A stretch of DNA of 64,000 bases from an uncultured Oscillospiraceae bacterium (GTDB taxonomy: Bacteria > Bacillota > Clostridia > Oscillospirales > Oscillospiraceae). The notes beneath the pieces were generated by a model that was not told the origin of the DNA, searched no databases, and saw only the letters and a list, made by a program, of their open reading frames with translations. Numbering within the stretch: position 1 is the stretch's first letter; each line of letters begins with the position of its first letter. Below are positions 51,091 to 59,887 of the stretch, in pieces. The position numbers and the translations under genes were made by a program. Location of the stretch: assembly GCA_934512135.1 (NCBI GenBank), contig CAKSWT010000002.1, positions 186,001 through 250,000 on the forward strand. Reading direction: 5' to 3'.

Positions 51091-51789
51091 TTAACAGCAC
51101 AGCCAGTAATATCTTCCCCCAAAGCAGGCGTTGCACAGGCACCAGGCCATACACATGGGATAGCAGAAGCTGCTGTTTACGCCGCTGGAGAAGCCGTAAT
51201 GGTCCCCGGCCCTGGTATAGACGTTTCCACCGGACTGAACAATCTGATAGAACCGCTGATAATCCAGATTGTCCGGATCCATCTGCATGGCTCGCCGGAT
51301 ATGCTCCATGGCTGCCACACGGTTTCCCTGGCCATAATTGGCCCTGGCGCTGCAGTAGTACCACCGATCATCCCGGTCTGCCTCCGGAATGGAGGAGAGC
51401 ACATGCATGGCCTCATCGTAGGCTCCGGCGTTAATGTAGTGGAGCGCTGCCTGGATCTCACTGGAGTCCCGGGTCTCATACTGGGTTTGGCTTCGCTGCT
51501 GGTACCCAAAGCCAAAGGGATCAAAGCCAAATCCAAAGGGGTCGTACCCTGCTGATCCGCCATAACCGGCCCCGCTGCCGCCGGAGCCACCATAGGACTG
51601 CTGCTGTTGCGGCTGAGGGTTTTTAATGGCCTCATAGGCGGCGTTGACCTCGTTCATCTTTCTGGCACATTCCTCGTCGCCAGGGTGCAGGTCCGGATGA
51701 TACTTTTTCGCCAGCTTCCGATAGGCTGACTTGATCTCATCCTCCGTCGCCGTTCTGGGTACGCCAAGTACCTCGTAGGGATCTCTCAT
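51091..51789 (-). CDS. J-domain protein with Gly/Phe-rich linker, TPR-like region and Cys-rich tail
   Basis: This 232-residue DnaK co-chaperone starts MRDPYEVLGVPRTATEDE at 51789. The J domain (1-65) has the HPD motif in KKYHPDLHPGDEE. A Gly/Phe/Tyr-rich linker follows (DPFGFGFDPFGFGYQQ). A TPR-like stretch (about 125-190) reads INAGAYDEAMHVLSSIPEAD and AAMEHIRRAMQMDPDNLDY. The C terminus is rich in Cys and aromatic residues (CYPMCMAWCLCNACFGG). There is no DnaJ zinc finger. It overlaps the DUF5685 gene by four bases and lies upstream of grpE, so it is the dedicated J-partner here. Confidence 0.88.
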   Translation of the reverse strand: MRDPYEVLGVPRTATEDEIKSAYRKLAKKYHPDLHPGDEECARKMNEVNAAYEAIKNPQPQQQQSYGGSGGSGAGYGGSAGYDPFGFGFDPFGFGYQQRSQTQYETRDSSEIQAALHYINAGAYDEAMHVLSSIPEADRDDRWYYCSARANYGQGNRVAAMEHIRRAMQMDPDNLDYQRFYQIVQSGGNVYTRAGDHYGFSSGVNSSFCYPMCMAWCLCNACFGGRYYWLCC

Positions 51790-52646
51790 GAATGTGTATC
51801 TCCTTCTCTGTTTCGTTCTTCTCTTTGATCTCTCCGATAAAATGCCTGATTGTATTTCTGCCATACGCCGGCGTAAAGTATATTGCGCATCAACCCCATG
51901 TCCTGCTCCAGGGGCAGCTTTTCAAAGGCAGCCGCCCCATCGGACAGAAGCATGCTCAACAGGGCATAGTCTCCCTCCCGGTCACGCTGAGCCCCCAGCG
52001 CCAGCAGCGGATTGGGACGTCCTTTCCGCTGGTCCTCCTGTGCGTCTATGCAGGCGTCCATGATGTAGATAAATCGGCCCAACCCTTCCCCCAGACGCCG
52101 CAGGGTAGGGGACCAGTAGTCGTTCTCCTTCACCACGAATAGCTCTCCCATCAGGGTGCCAAAGCAGTCTGCCGCCCGGTCCGCACTGACCTCGGGACCT
52201 GCTTCGTACCGGTGGAGCTCTGTCAGACAGGTGCGAATCGCCGCTGACTGTCTGGGATATTCCGTTTCCAGCTTTTTGCACCGCCGGGAAAGGCAGCGGT
52301 AGAGCAGCAGCCGTGAGAGCCTATGCTCATCCTCCCAATCGTCCAGACAATTCCACCAAGCCAGCAGTACATTTAAATCCGCGGCATATTCCGAAAAGCT
52401 GCTGGTCCAAAATCCGCGCTTTTTCAGCGGGTGGACCGGACACCGCCCCACACCCTGCCGTTCCTCCGGCTCGTAGAGGCTGGTAAGCACAAGCACCAGA
52501 AATGTCATATCATAGGTCAGCGTCATGCGCCCCAGCAGGCCGTGACGTTTCTGCAGTGTCCGGCAAAGTCCGCAGTAACAGCCGCTGTACCGCTGACGCT
52601 GGACGTCATCCACTTGAGAAGGATCTGCTGTAATATAACCAAACAT
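51786..52646 (-). CDS. DUF5685 family protein
   Basis: This 286-residue soluble protein has the DUF5685 opening MFGYITADPSQVDD and CYCGLCRTLQKRHG, with three Cys in the first 35 residues, then TYDMTFLVLVLTSLYE and CPVHPLKK. The rest is helical and includes LGRFIYIMDACIDAQED, whose acidic residues recall the all-alpha prenyl-synthase-like fold; that likeness is only suggestive. Clostridial genomes often place this family beside J-proteins. The role is unknown. It overlaps neighbours on both sides. Confidence 0.85.
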   Translation of the reverse strand: MFGYITADPSQVDDVQRQRYSGCYCGLCRTLQKRHGLLGRMTLTYDMTFLVLVLTSLYEPEERQGVGRCPVHPLKKRGFWTSSFSEYAADLNVLLAWWNCLDDWEDEHRLSRLLLYRCLSRRCKKLETEYPRQSAAIRTCLTELHRYEAGPEVSADRAADCFGTLMGELFVVKENDYWSPTLRRLGEGLGRFIYIMDACIDAQEDQRKGRPNPLLALGAQRDREGDYALLSMLLSDGAAAFEKLPLEQDMGLMRNILYAGVWQKYNQAFYRRDQREERNREGDTHS

Positions 52647-53047
52647 CAGCTGTTCCTTTCAAATACATGGCTGCAATTCTTGCAGGTGATGCGAATATGT
52701 CCCTTTCCCTTGGGGACCCGCAGCACTGTCCCGCATTGGGGACACTTGAAAAAGCAGTATAGGTTCTTCTGACGGCGGCGCAGCTTTTTGCGGTGCCACC
52801 AGTCTGTTACAGGGGACATCAGCTCTAGAAACCTTTGATTTTCCCGCTGTCGTTTGGGAATATTTCGGCTTAAAATCCGAAAATAGCTGGCCACCAGAAA
52901 CACCAGGGCCAACAGCCAAAGAATATTGCTGGCCTGTCCGCCTAGCACCATAGAAACAATCAGCAGCACGCATGCGGCAACGCACGACGTCATAGACAGT
53001 GCATCCGGGCCGTTGCGTCCCGAAAAAAAAGTATTGCGCCGATGCAT
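52646..53047 (-). CDS. Membrane protein with C-terminal zinc ribbon
   Basis: The 133-residue protein (start ATG 53047; ATG 53068 is possible) has two membrane helices (about residues 20-55, CVAACVLLIVSMVLGG and ILWLLALVFLVASYF). A basic stretch KKLRRRQKNLYC follows, then a zinc ribbon CPQCGTVLRVPKGKGHI-RITCKNC (two CxxC pairs). It is the first gene of the dnaK operon and overlaps the DUF5685 start. The ribbon may bind nucleic acid or a chaperone partner at the membrane; nothing decides this. Confidence 0.78.
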   Translation of the reverse strand: MHRRNTFFSGRNGPDALSMTSCVAACVLLIVSMVLGGQASNILWLLALVFLVASYFRILSRNIPKRQRENQRFLELMSPVTDWWHRKKLRRRQKNLYCFFKCPQCGTVLRVPKGKGHIRITCKNCSHVFERNS

Positions 53048-53227
53048 GATCCCGCCTGCCTTTCTCATGAAAAATTCTCTGTGTCTGTTAGAATATCAGC
53101 AGATTATGAACTGGATATAAACAGGACAAATATTTTTTGAAATCAATTATTTTCTACCTGAACGCACATCTGATATTCTTCCCGATTTCGGACATACTAA
53201 CGCCACTACAAGAGAGGAGGAAGAACC

Positions 53228-53398
53228 ATGAGCTGTAGCTGTGTGGCCAACCATGCCATTGAATGCACGGTAAATCAGTGTGCCCATCACTGTGAGGCAG
53301 AGAATTACTGCTCCCTCAGCAAGATCCATGTGGGCACCCACGAAGCAAACCCCACCGTGGACCAGTGCACCGACTGTCTGTCCTTTGAGAAAAAGTAA
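53228..53398 (+). CDS. DUF1540 cysteine-rich miniprotein
   Basis: This 56-residue protein starts ATG 53228 after AGAGGAGGAAG. It has a spaced set of Cys residues (SCSCVANHAIECTVNQC, HHCEAENYCSL, QCTDCLSFEKK) that fits DUF1540, a family of small metal-binding-looking proteins frequent in sporulating Firmicutes. The length is normal for a single-domain member. It is convergent with the kinase gene and has its own leader. The function is unknown. Confidence 0.85.
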   Translation: MSCSCVANHAIECTVNQCAHHCEAENYCSLSKIHVGTHEANPTVDQCTDCLSFEKK

Positions 53399-53410
53399 TC
53401 GGTATGAAAT

Positions 53411-53434
53411 GCTCCCGGCCGGTTGGCCGGGAGC
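53411..53434. terminator. Hairpin between the DUF1540 gene and the kinase gene
   Basis: A perfect 10-bp stem GCTCCCGGCC / GGCCGGGAGC with loop GGTT. It lies between convergent genes. T-tracts are weak, with ATTTCAT on the minus strand. Confidence 0.7.
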
Positions 53435-53441
53435 AGATCCG

Positions 53442-56400
53442 TTATTCCGTCGTAACGGTGAAATCCTTGGACGCCAGGAGCTTTCCGTTGAAGTATACCT
53501 CCAAGGTGTAGCTGCCGGGCTTAGAAATGGTATCCGGGAGATCGCCGGTATGCCGCGCCGTGGTCCAGCTGCCGGACCAGGACCGGCCGGGATCGTCATT
53601 CCGATAGACGTAATAGGGAACACCGTTGGTACCACGAATCACATACAGCGTCTTGACCTGTTTGTCCTCATCGGTGGCGTCGTAATTGACCTCTACCTTG
53701 AAGGCAATGTGCTCGGCAGTGGTAAAGGAATCCGTCTCATCCTCCAGGCTGTCCGGATTTTCCTCCAGGGCATAGAGCGTCATCGTTGCATCGGAGCAGC
53801 CGTAATCCGTGAACTTTTCGGCTTCTCCCGTGACACAGGTGGTCTGGGTGCTGCCGCCTACCGGCAGATCGTCAGCGCTTTCAATGGTAAAGGTGTATTC
53901 CGTGTTGGGCACGGGATTCTCCAGCGTCAGCGAATTGGTATCGGTGGTCATCAGCGTCGGTGTAACCTCGTTCTCCGAAGCATATACATAGGAAATATTC
54001 CACTGCTTCGGGGCCTCGTCGCTGGTGAACTGCCATTCGACCTTGATACTGCCGTTTTCATCCTGGGTGCTGACAATCTCCGTCACAGATGCGGAGGAGA
54101 TCTCCACGGTGATGGTCTTGCGGTCCGTCTCCTGAAGGGACGGGCAGGAAAGCGTCACCGTATAGGTAACACCGGCGCTGAGACCGTCCAGTGCGCACTC
54201 CGTTCCGGTTACATTCTGAGCAGTGGAGGAGCCGTCTGTCCCTTCGCAGGTAACGGTCCAGCTGTCCGGCACCGTGCCGGTATAGGTCCACTTTACCGTC
54301 GCCCCGGTGGCGGTGACGTTCTCCGCCTCAAAGGTGTTGAGCACCGTGTAGTCCATGGTGGTAAAGGTACAGGTGGTGGTGCCGCCCAGCTGGTCGCCGT
54401 CGCCTCTGGCAATGGTGGCCGTGTAATTGGTGGCAGGGGTCAGTCCGGTGACTTCGATGGGCTCCGAGGCGTCTGTAGCCTCCGCTGTAACCACGTCACC
54501 GTTGTCCGCAGTGCATGTCACAACCCATTTATCCGGCTGGGCGCCGGTACCGCTAATCACCAGGTTGGCGCTGACCGCCGACACGGAGGAGGCGGCAAAC
54601 CCAGTCAGATTGGTCATTTGCTCGGTTTTGGTTTCCGCAGACTTGCTGCCCAGAAGGAGCTTGCCCCCTGTGGATTTGAGGGTAAAGGTATAGGTTGTGC
54701 TGGGATTCAGTCCGGTAAAGGTGGTGCCGCCGGCACTGAAGGGCATTCTGGAGACCTCACCGGTGGCGGTGGAGCAAACCACTTCCATAGGCGTATTGTT
54801 TTTTGTTTCCGCCTTCACCACCACGGAGGAGGAGGAGACCGACTCTGCGGTGACATTTTTCACAGTGTCCGTCATAAACAGATACCCGGCAAAGCTGCCG
54901 CCTGCCAGCACCAGGACCACGATCACCGCAATCAGCGCCTTTTTCCATCCGGAAGTAGGACCGTCGCTGTCGCCATCATCGTCATATTCGTCGCCTTCCG
55001 GCTCCTCATACCCGCTGTCATAGACATTGGGATCATCGTTCTGCGGGGGCTCGGGCGCAGGACGGGGGCGTTTCCGGCGACTCCGCTGGGGTGGCGCCTC
55101 CTCCACGGGCTCCTGGGGTGCCTCCTCAACAGGCTCCTGAGGGGCCTCATCCGATTCCTCCACCGGATTAGCAGGCGTCTCCGACTGCTGGCTATTCTCT
55201 GCCGCAAGCTCCGCCGCAATCTCCTGCTCCGCCTCCGCAGACACATGGTTATCCGCAGAATCTACGATTTCCGTTCCCTCCGGAAGGGTCTCCTCCGTCT
55301 CATACCCGGGCACGGTGGAAGTGTTCCCCTTGGCATCCATGGACACAACCTCCAGCCCCGGAGTACTCCGGATGGAAGCAAGGAAATCTTCTACGGAAAT
55401 CTCCGTATCCGCAGGCAGCAGCAGGTCATCATCAGAAAGGTCGTTCAAAGAGATCTTCGGCACGTCGTCCTCCTCATCCAGCACAAAACCAGGATCAGGG
55501 ATCTCTCGCTCTCCGGCCTGGGAATCTTCGTCGTTTTGCTCCGCCTCAGCGGCCTGTCCGGCCTCTACGGTGGCGGCAATGGTTGCCACATCCACCTCGG
55601 CCTCTTCCTCCTGGGCTTGGGCAGGGGGTACCAAGGGCGTATTGGAGATATTGCCCCGCTGCATATAGAGCACCAGCGCCTGCTTCATCTCTCCGGGGGT
55701 CTGATACCGATTTTCCGGATCAAAGGCGCAGGCTCTAAGGATGATGTCAGAGAGCGCAATATCGGCATAGGCCGGGGCAGGAAGCTCTCCATCCGTCCGG
55801 ACAAACCTGTCGTTATCCCCCATGGGCAGCAGACCGCCGTTGTAGATCTCATAGAGGATCATGCCGACGCTGTAGATATCCATGGTGGCAGAAAGGCTCG
55901 CATCCGAGGGAACAACCTCCGGTGCGGAATAATCCGTGAGCAGCTGATCCGGCATGGAGCTGTATTCCAGGTCCGTCATCTTAACCACGCCCAGATCTCC
56001 CAGGAGGAAATGACGATTGTCACCCAGGTAGATGTTGGTGGGACGGATGTCCTTGTGAACCAGGCCGGCAGCCCGGAGCTGTTCCAGCCCGGAGCAGAGG
56101 TCAATCGCCAGATTGACCGCCTGGAGCTTCGTCAGCGGATGCGCCGCGATGTATGCTGGGAGACTGCGGCAGAAGTCTGCCAGAAGATACACATCATAGC
56201 CGGAACCGATGAACTTTTGGTCCACCTGGTAGCCGCGGAACTTCAGAATGTTGGATGCATTCTTGATCCCGTTGAGCAGCAGTAGCTCAGACTTGATGTC
56301 CTTGACCAGCGAGGCATAATAACGCTGTGCATCCGCCTCACCGGAGACGGCACCGGCATAGATGAGCGCCTTGGTCTCTGCATCACTGGCGGGGATGGAG

Positions 56401-56534
56401 ATGTGCTTTAATACCATCTTCTTCCCGTCCAGGCGCCGAGTGACCAGATACGCCACTCCGTTGGGACCGCGGCCGATTTCCCGGTCCACCGTCATATTGC
56501 TCAGCAACGGTGTAATTTTTCTTGGATCGATCAA
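53442..56534 (-). CDS. Transmembrane Ser/Thr protein kinase with FN3-like repeats
   Basis: The protein has about 1,030 residues. The likely start is TTG 56534, seven bases after GGGAGG; ATG 56549 would place that site inside the gene. The kinase domain (about 1-275) has VDREIGRGPNGVAYLV, the Lys in KKMVLKHI, the catalytic loop LVHKDIRPTNIYLGD, DLG in LLGDLGVVK and SAPEVVPS. A long acidic, Pro/Glu-rich linker follows (about 290-530), then one membrane helix (ALIAVIVVLVLAGGSFAGYL). Outside are repeated beta-sandwich units ending in T/S-Y-T-F/V-T patterns (GLNPSTTYTFTL, GLTPATNYTATI, GLSAGVTYTVTL), which look like fibronectin type III. No PASTA repeats are seen. It probably senses an extracellular state. 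Confidence 0.88.
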   Translation of the reverse strand: MIDPRKITPLLSNMTVDREIGRGPNGVAYLVTRRLDGKKMVLKHISIPASDAETKALIYAGAVSGEADAQRYYASLVKDIKSELLLLNGIKNASNILKFRGYQVDQKFIGSGYDVYLLADFCRSLPAYIAAHPLTKLQAVNLAIDLCSGLEQLRAAGLVHKDIRPTNIYLGDNRHFLLGDLGVVKMTDLEYSSMPDQLLTDYSAPEVVPSDASLSATMDIYSVGMILYEIYNGGLLPMGDNDRFVRTDGELPAPAYADIALSDIILRACAFDPENRYQTPGEMKQALVLYMQRGNISNTPLVPPAQAQEEEAEVDVATIAATVEAGQAAEAEQNDEDSQAGEREIPDPGFVLDEEDDVPKISLNDLSDDDLLLPADTEISVEDFLASIRSTPGLEVVSMDAKGNTSTVPGYETEETLPEGTEIVDSADNHVSAEAEQEIAAELAAENSQQSETPANPVEESDEAPQEPVEEAPQEPVEEAPPQRSRRKRPRPAPEPPQNDDPNVYDSGYEEPEGDEYDDDGDSDGPTSGWKKALIAVIVVLVLAGGSFAGYLFMTDTVKNVTAESVSSSSVVVKAETKNNTPMEVVCSTATGEVSRMPFSAGGTTFTGLNPSTTYTFTLKSTGGKLLLGSKSAETKTEQMTNLTGFAASSVSAVSANLVISGTGAQPDKWVVTCTADNGDVVTAEATDASEPIEVTGLTPATNYTATIARGDGDQLGGTTTCTFTTMDYTVLNTFEAENVTATGATVKWTYTGTVPDSWTVTCEGTDGSSTAQNVTGTECALDGLSAGVTYTVTLSCPSLQETDRKTITVEISSASVTEIVSTQDENGSIKVEWQFTSDEAPKQWNISYVYASENEVTPTLMTTDTNSLTLENPVPNTEYTFTIESADDLPVGGSTQTTCVTGEAEKFTDYGCSDATMTLYALEENPDSLEDETDSFTTAEHIAFKVEVNYDATDEDKQVKTLYVIRGTNGVPYYVYRNDDPGRSWSGSWTTARHTGDLPDTISKPGSYTLEVYFNGKLLASKDFTVTTE

Positions 56535-56670
56535 TTTAAAACCTCCCATTCAGAGGAAATGATATGCATATGGGGCGTGATCGAAAACTGCAACATATGC
56601 ACGGGAAAGCCATTCTGCTCTATTTTACGTTAAAACTGAAAAAAAAGCAACAGGAATACGCATATAATCA

Positions 56671-56699
56671 TTGGATTTTGTAGAAAGATGTGCTATTAT
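56671..56699 (+). promoter_or_regulatory. Promoter of the zinc-ribbon/Big2 gene
   Basis: TTGGAT, 17 bases, TATTAT, 65 bases ahead of the start codon. It lies in the 230-base gap between this gene and the divergent kinase gene; no clear kinase promoter was found there. Confidence 0.6.
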
Positions 56700-56764
56700 A
56701 GGAGGCGACCTTAAATATGCGTGTCATTTTACAGGATAGAATTCATGATTTGTGGAGGAAGTAT

Positions 56765-58246
56765 ATGAGCAAGATCTGTGAAAAATGCGGCAATGTAATT
56801 CCGGACGGAGCAGACGTCTGTCCAAATTGCGGCAGAGAGGATTATAATGACGAGGTACTAAAGGATGTACTCAGTGAGCTTAAACTGTCTCTTGGCGACG
56901 ACCTGACGGAGATTCTGGAGACCCCTGTTGACCAGGAGGACGTTCCGGACCTGGATGATGTGATTGCTGAGGTGAACAGCGAAGCGGCCTCCAAGCCGAA
57001 ATCGGAGGAATCCGATGTGACCATGGTATTTGATGCCGCCAAGGTTCGAGAGGCCGCCAAGGAGCAGAAGCCCGCAGGGGCCGCCAAGGCGCCCAAGGAC
57101 CCAACACCCAAGGAACGTGTCACCCGAGTTCCCCAGAAGCCCCGCCGTCAGGAGTCGGAAGAGCCCCGGACCCGGAATAAAAAATCCATGAAAAAGAGCA
57201 GCGCCGCTGTGGTCGGTGTACTGATCGGCCTGGTGGTTTCGCTTCTGCTGATTGCCGGCGGCATTGGTATTATGCTGTTCCGTATGGGCTTCTTTAACAC
57301 AATGTCCGACGAGGAGCTGCTTGGCACCGCCAAGCCCACCGCCGCCGTAGAGACCGCTCAGGTTACCCCCACGGAGGCTCCGGCCCTTGAGACGGAAGCC
57401 CCCAGCCCGGAAGCCGCAGTCACAGAAGGCTCCGTCCTGGAGGAGACGCCTGCCCCTTCCAAAGAGCCCATTGAGCTGGATCAGTTCACCGTCACCGGCG
57501 CTTCTACAATCTATATGTATTCCAGAGGGGAAACCGCAAAGGTATCCTATGTCATTTCTCCCGCTTCTGCGGAGTCCGAAATCGAATGGTCCAGCGATGA
57601 TGAGACCGTGGCTACCGTAGATAGCAGCGGCACCATTCGTGCCCGCCGCGGCGGCATCTGCACCGTCAAGGGTGAGTGCGGCGACACCTATATCGCCGTC
57701 ACAGTGGTGTGCAGCTTCGAAGTTCCCGATACCGTCCTCGACATGAACATGGAGGACATCACCATGAACTATGAGGGGCAGACGGCGCAGCTGTCCATTG
57801 ACTATGACCTGACACCGGCACAGGTAAAGGCCACCGTTTGGGAGAGCTCTGACCCCAGCGTTGCCACCGTGGACGACAAGGGACTTGTCACTGCCGTGGC
57901 CGACGGCACCGCTGTGATTTCCGCCTCCATTTCCGACTACACCGCCAGCTGCATTGTTCGCTGCGTGGATGTCACCGGCAGCAAGGGCTACAACAGCGAT
58001 GACTCCGAGTATGTAATCAACTACACAGACGTTACCCTGTCCCGGAAGGGCGAATACTTCCAGTTGACCCTGACCTCCGTGCTTGGCAAGGATGTCCCCA
58101 GCTTCACCTGGAAATCCGACGACACGGATGTTGCCACTGTGGACAGCAAGGGCGTTGTCACCGCTGTGTCCAATGGCACCGCCTACATCACCACAAACAT
58201 CGGAAAGGATCAGTTCCGCTGCATTGTACGCGTTAATATTTCCTGA
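56765..58246 (+). CDS. Zinc-ribbon membrane protein with Big2 (Ig-like) repeats
   Basis: The 493-residue protein starts MSKICEKCGNVIPDGADVC at ATG 56765 (GGAGG ahead), a cytosolic zinc ribbon with CxxC and CPNCG. A charged, Lys/Pro-rich linker leads to one membrane helix (about 148-170, VVGVLIGLVVSLLLIAGGIG). A Thr/Glu/Pro-rich stalk follows, then three Big2 repeats marked by EWSSDDETVATVDSSGTI, SSDPSVATVDDKGLVTAV and SDDTDVATVDSKGVVTAV. It is divergent from the FN3 kinase. The shared layout (cytosolic head, one helix, outer beta repeats) suggests a partner or target of that kinase, which is inference. Confidence 0.85.
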   Translation: MSKICEKCGNVIPDGADVCPNCGREDYNDEVLKDVLSELKLSLGDDLTEILETPVDQEDVPDLDDVIAEVNSEAASKPKSEESDVTMVFDAAKVREAAKEQKPAGAAKAPKDPTPKERVTRVPQKPRRQESEEPRTRNKKSMKKSSAAVVGVLIGLVVSLLLIAGGIGIMLFRMGFFNTMSDEELLGTAKPTAAVETAQVTPTEAPALETEAPSPEAAVTEGSVLEETPAPSKEPIELDQFTVTGASTIYMYSRGETAKVSYVISPASAESEIEWSSDDETVATVDSSGTIRARRGGICTVKGECGDTYIAVTVVCSFEVPDTVLDMNMEDITMNYEGQTAQLSIDYDLTPAQVKATVWESSDPSVATVDDKGLVTAVADGTAVISASISDYTASCIVRCVDVTGSKGYNSDDSEYVINYTDVTLSRKGEYFQLTLTSVLGKDVPSFTWKSDDTDVATVDSKGVVTAVSNGTAYITTNIGKDQFRCIVRVNIS

Positions 58247-58253
58247 GAGGGGA

Positions 58254-58287
58254 GGGGCTGAGAGCATGGCTCTCGGCCCCTTATTTT
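58254..58287 (+). terminator. Intrinsic terminator after the Big2 gene
   Basis: GGGGCTGAGAGC / GCTCTCGGCCCC stem with one G-T pair, followed by TTATTTT. Confidence 0.82.
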
Positions 58288-58338
58288 CGAGGAAAAGCAC
58301 TTTTCTCCGGTAAATCGTAAAATTTTTTCAAAAAGCTA

Positions 58339-58367
58339 TTGACAAACCGCCGATCATCCCCTATAAT
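58339..58367 (+). promoter_or_regulatory. Promoter of the trpXYZ T-box leader
   Basis: Perfect TTGACA and TATAAT with a 17-base spacer. Confidence 0.85.
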
Positions 58368-58379
58368 CCTAGACAAGCA

Positions 58380-58637
58380 AAACCGATGAGCAGGAATAGT
58401 AGCACCGGGGAATCTTTTAGAGAGCGGCGGGTGGTGGAATCGCGGCAGAGAAACCGGATGTGAATGGACCTGTGAGGGTGCCTTGAACGGAGTAATCCAA
58501 GTAGATGGCAACGGGGGTTCCAGCCCGTTATCACATTGGAGCGCATGACTGTGCGCAGAGCGGGTGTTTTACACCAACCAGGGTGGTACCGCAGGAGTTT
58601 AACTCTTGTCCCTATGATAGGGATAAGAGTCTTTTTT
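58380..58637 (+). promoter_or_regulatory. T-box riboswitch, predicted specificity tRNA-Trp
   Basis: The leader has the Stem I signature AGAGAGCGGCGGGTGGTGG, then on the 3' side GAA-TGG-ACC with TGG at 58465-58467 in the specifier position, followed by TGTGAGGGTGC. The T-box AGGGTGGTACCGC lies at 58580-58592. A terminator hairpin (ACTCTTGTCCCTA / TAGGGATAAGAGT) and CTTTTTT close the leader at 58637. TGG encodes tryptophan, so the downstream transporter should be expressed when tRNA-Trp is uncharged. This leader fills most of the 456-base gap after the Big2 gene. Confidence 0.88.
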
Positions 58638-58702
58638 ATACCCCTTGGCGTCCGCTTCACCCGGCCGAATGCAGTCAAATATCTTTTAGGAGGAACATCC
58701 CC

Positions 58703-59821
58703 ATGAAAAAACTCAATCTGATCAAGCACGCATTTTCCCTGACTGCAGCCGCCGCCATGATGATTTCTATGGCTGCTTGTGGCTCCGGTGCTGCCGGAAG
58801 CTCCGCCGTGGATTCCGCCGCAGCAACCGCTGCCGCACCTGCGCAGACCGCCCAGGTCGCCTCGGCCGCTGACACCGCTGCTGCCGGTACTACCTATAAG
58901 GTCGGCATCGTCAAGTATGTAGACGATGCATCTCTGGACCAGATCGAGGCCGCCATTCAGGCCGAGCTGGACGCTAAGGGCCAGGAACTGGGCGTCACCT
59001 TTGACTACGCAGATTATACGAAAAACGGTCAGGCTGATTCCACCACCCTGAACCAGATCGCCGCCGATCTGATTGCCGACAACGTTGACGTGATCATCCC
59101 CATTGCCACCCCTGCGGCACTGATTATGCAGGCTGCCACAGAGGAAACCCAGACCCCCGTGGTGTTCTCCGCCGTGTCGGATCCCGTAGGCGCAGGCCTG
59201 GTTGCCAGCATGGATGCCCCCGGCTCCAACATCACCGGCACCTCTGATGCGCTGAATGTGGAGGCCATGATCGACCTGATGCTTGCGGCAAATCCCGATC
59301 TCGAAAAGCTCGGCCTGCTGTATGATCAGGGCCAGGATTCCTCCAAGTCCGCCATCGCCAGCGCCAAGGCGTACTGCCAGGAGAAGGGGATTGAGACCAT
59401 CGAAAAGACCGGCACCACCAACGACGAACTTTCCCTGGCTGCGGACGCTCTGGTTGCCGCCGGCGTGGACGCCGTGTTCACCCCCACCGACAACACCGTA
59501 ATGACCGCCGAGCTGGCCATCTATGAGAAGTTTATCGACGCCAAGATTCCCCACTATGCCGGTGCAGATTCCTTTGCCCTCAACGGCGCCTTCTGTGGCT
59601 ACGGCGTCAACTATGTGACCCTCGGAACCAAAACCGCAGACATGGTGGCAGACATTCTGGTGAACGGCGCAGATCCCGCTGCCACGGCTGTTGAGATTAT
59701 GTCCAGCGGCATCGCCATGGTCAACACCGAGACCGCTGAGGCCATTGGCCTGGATTACGCTTCCTTCCAGAATCTCTGCGAAGAGGTGAAGGAAACCACC
59801 ACCCAGGAAAGCTTTAGCTGA
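58703..59821 (+). CDS. trpX: ABC transporter substrate-binding lipoprotein (TrpX type)
   Basis: The 372-residue protein starts ATG 58703 after TAGGAGGA. The signal peptide (1-27) ends in the lipobox SMAACGSG, so it is anchored as a lipoprotein. An Ala-rich linker leads to the periplasmic-binding fold of the pfam04392 type: YKVGIVKYVDDASLDQIEAA, DNVDVIIPIATPAALIMQAA, TPVVFSAVSDPVGAGLV and GVDAVFTPTDNTVMTAE. The Trp T-box upstream and the downstream permease and ATPase fit a TrpXYZ tryptophan (or precursor) importer. Substrate by regulation only. Confidence 0.9.
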   Translation: MKKLNLIKHAFSLTAAAAMMISMAACGSGAAGSSAVDSAAATAAAPAQTAQVASAADTAAAGTTYKVGIVKYVDDASLDQIEAAIQAELDAKGQELGVTFDYADYTKNGQADSTTLNQIAADLIADNVDVIIPIATPAALIMQAATEETQTPVVFSAVSDPVGAGLVASMDAPGSNITGTSDALNVEAMIDLMLAANPDLEKLGLLYDQGQDSSKSAIASAKAYCQEKGIETIEKTGTTNDELSLAADALVAAGVDAVFTPTDNTVMTAELAIYEKFIDAKIPHYAGADSFALNGAFCGYGVNYVTLGTKTADMVADILVNGADPAATAVEIMSSGIAMVNTETAEAIGLDYASFQNLCEEVKETTTQESFS

Positions 59822-59887
59822 TTATTCCATCAAAATCATAACCATGGGCGGGTGAAATACCCCGCCCTATGTTGAGGAGGGAACCAC

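Noticed and set aside
53280..56285. A 1,001-codon open frame on the plus strand
   Set aside because: It is antisense to the kinase/FN3 gene, starts inside the DUF1540 gene and has no coherent domain or ribosome site. High-GC coding DNA gives such shadows.
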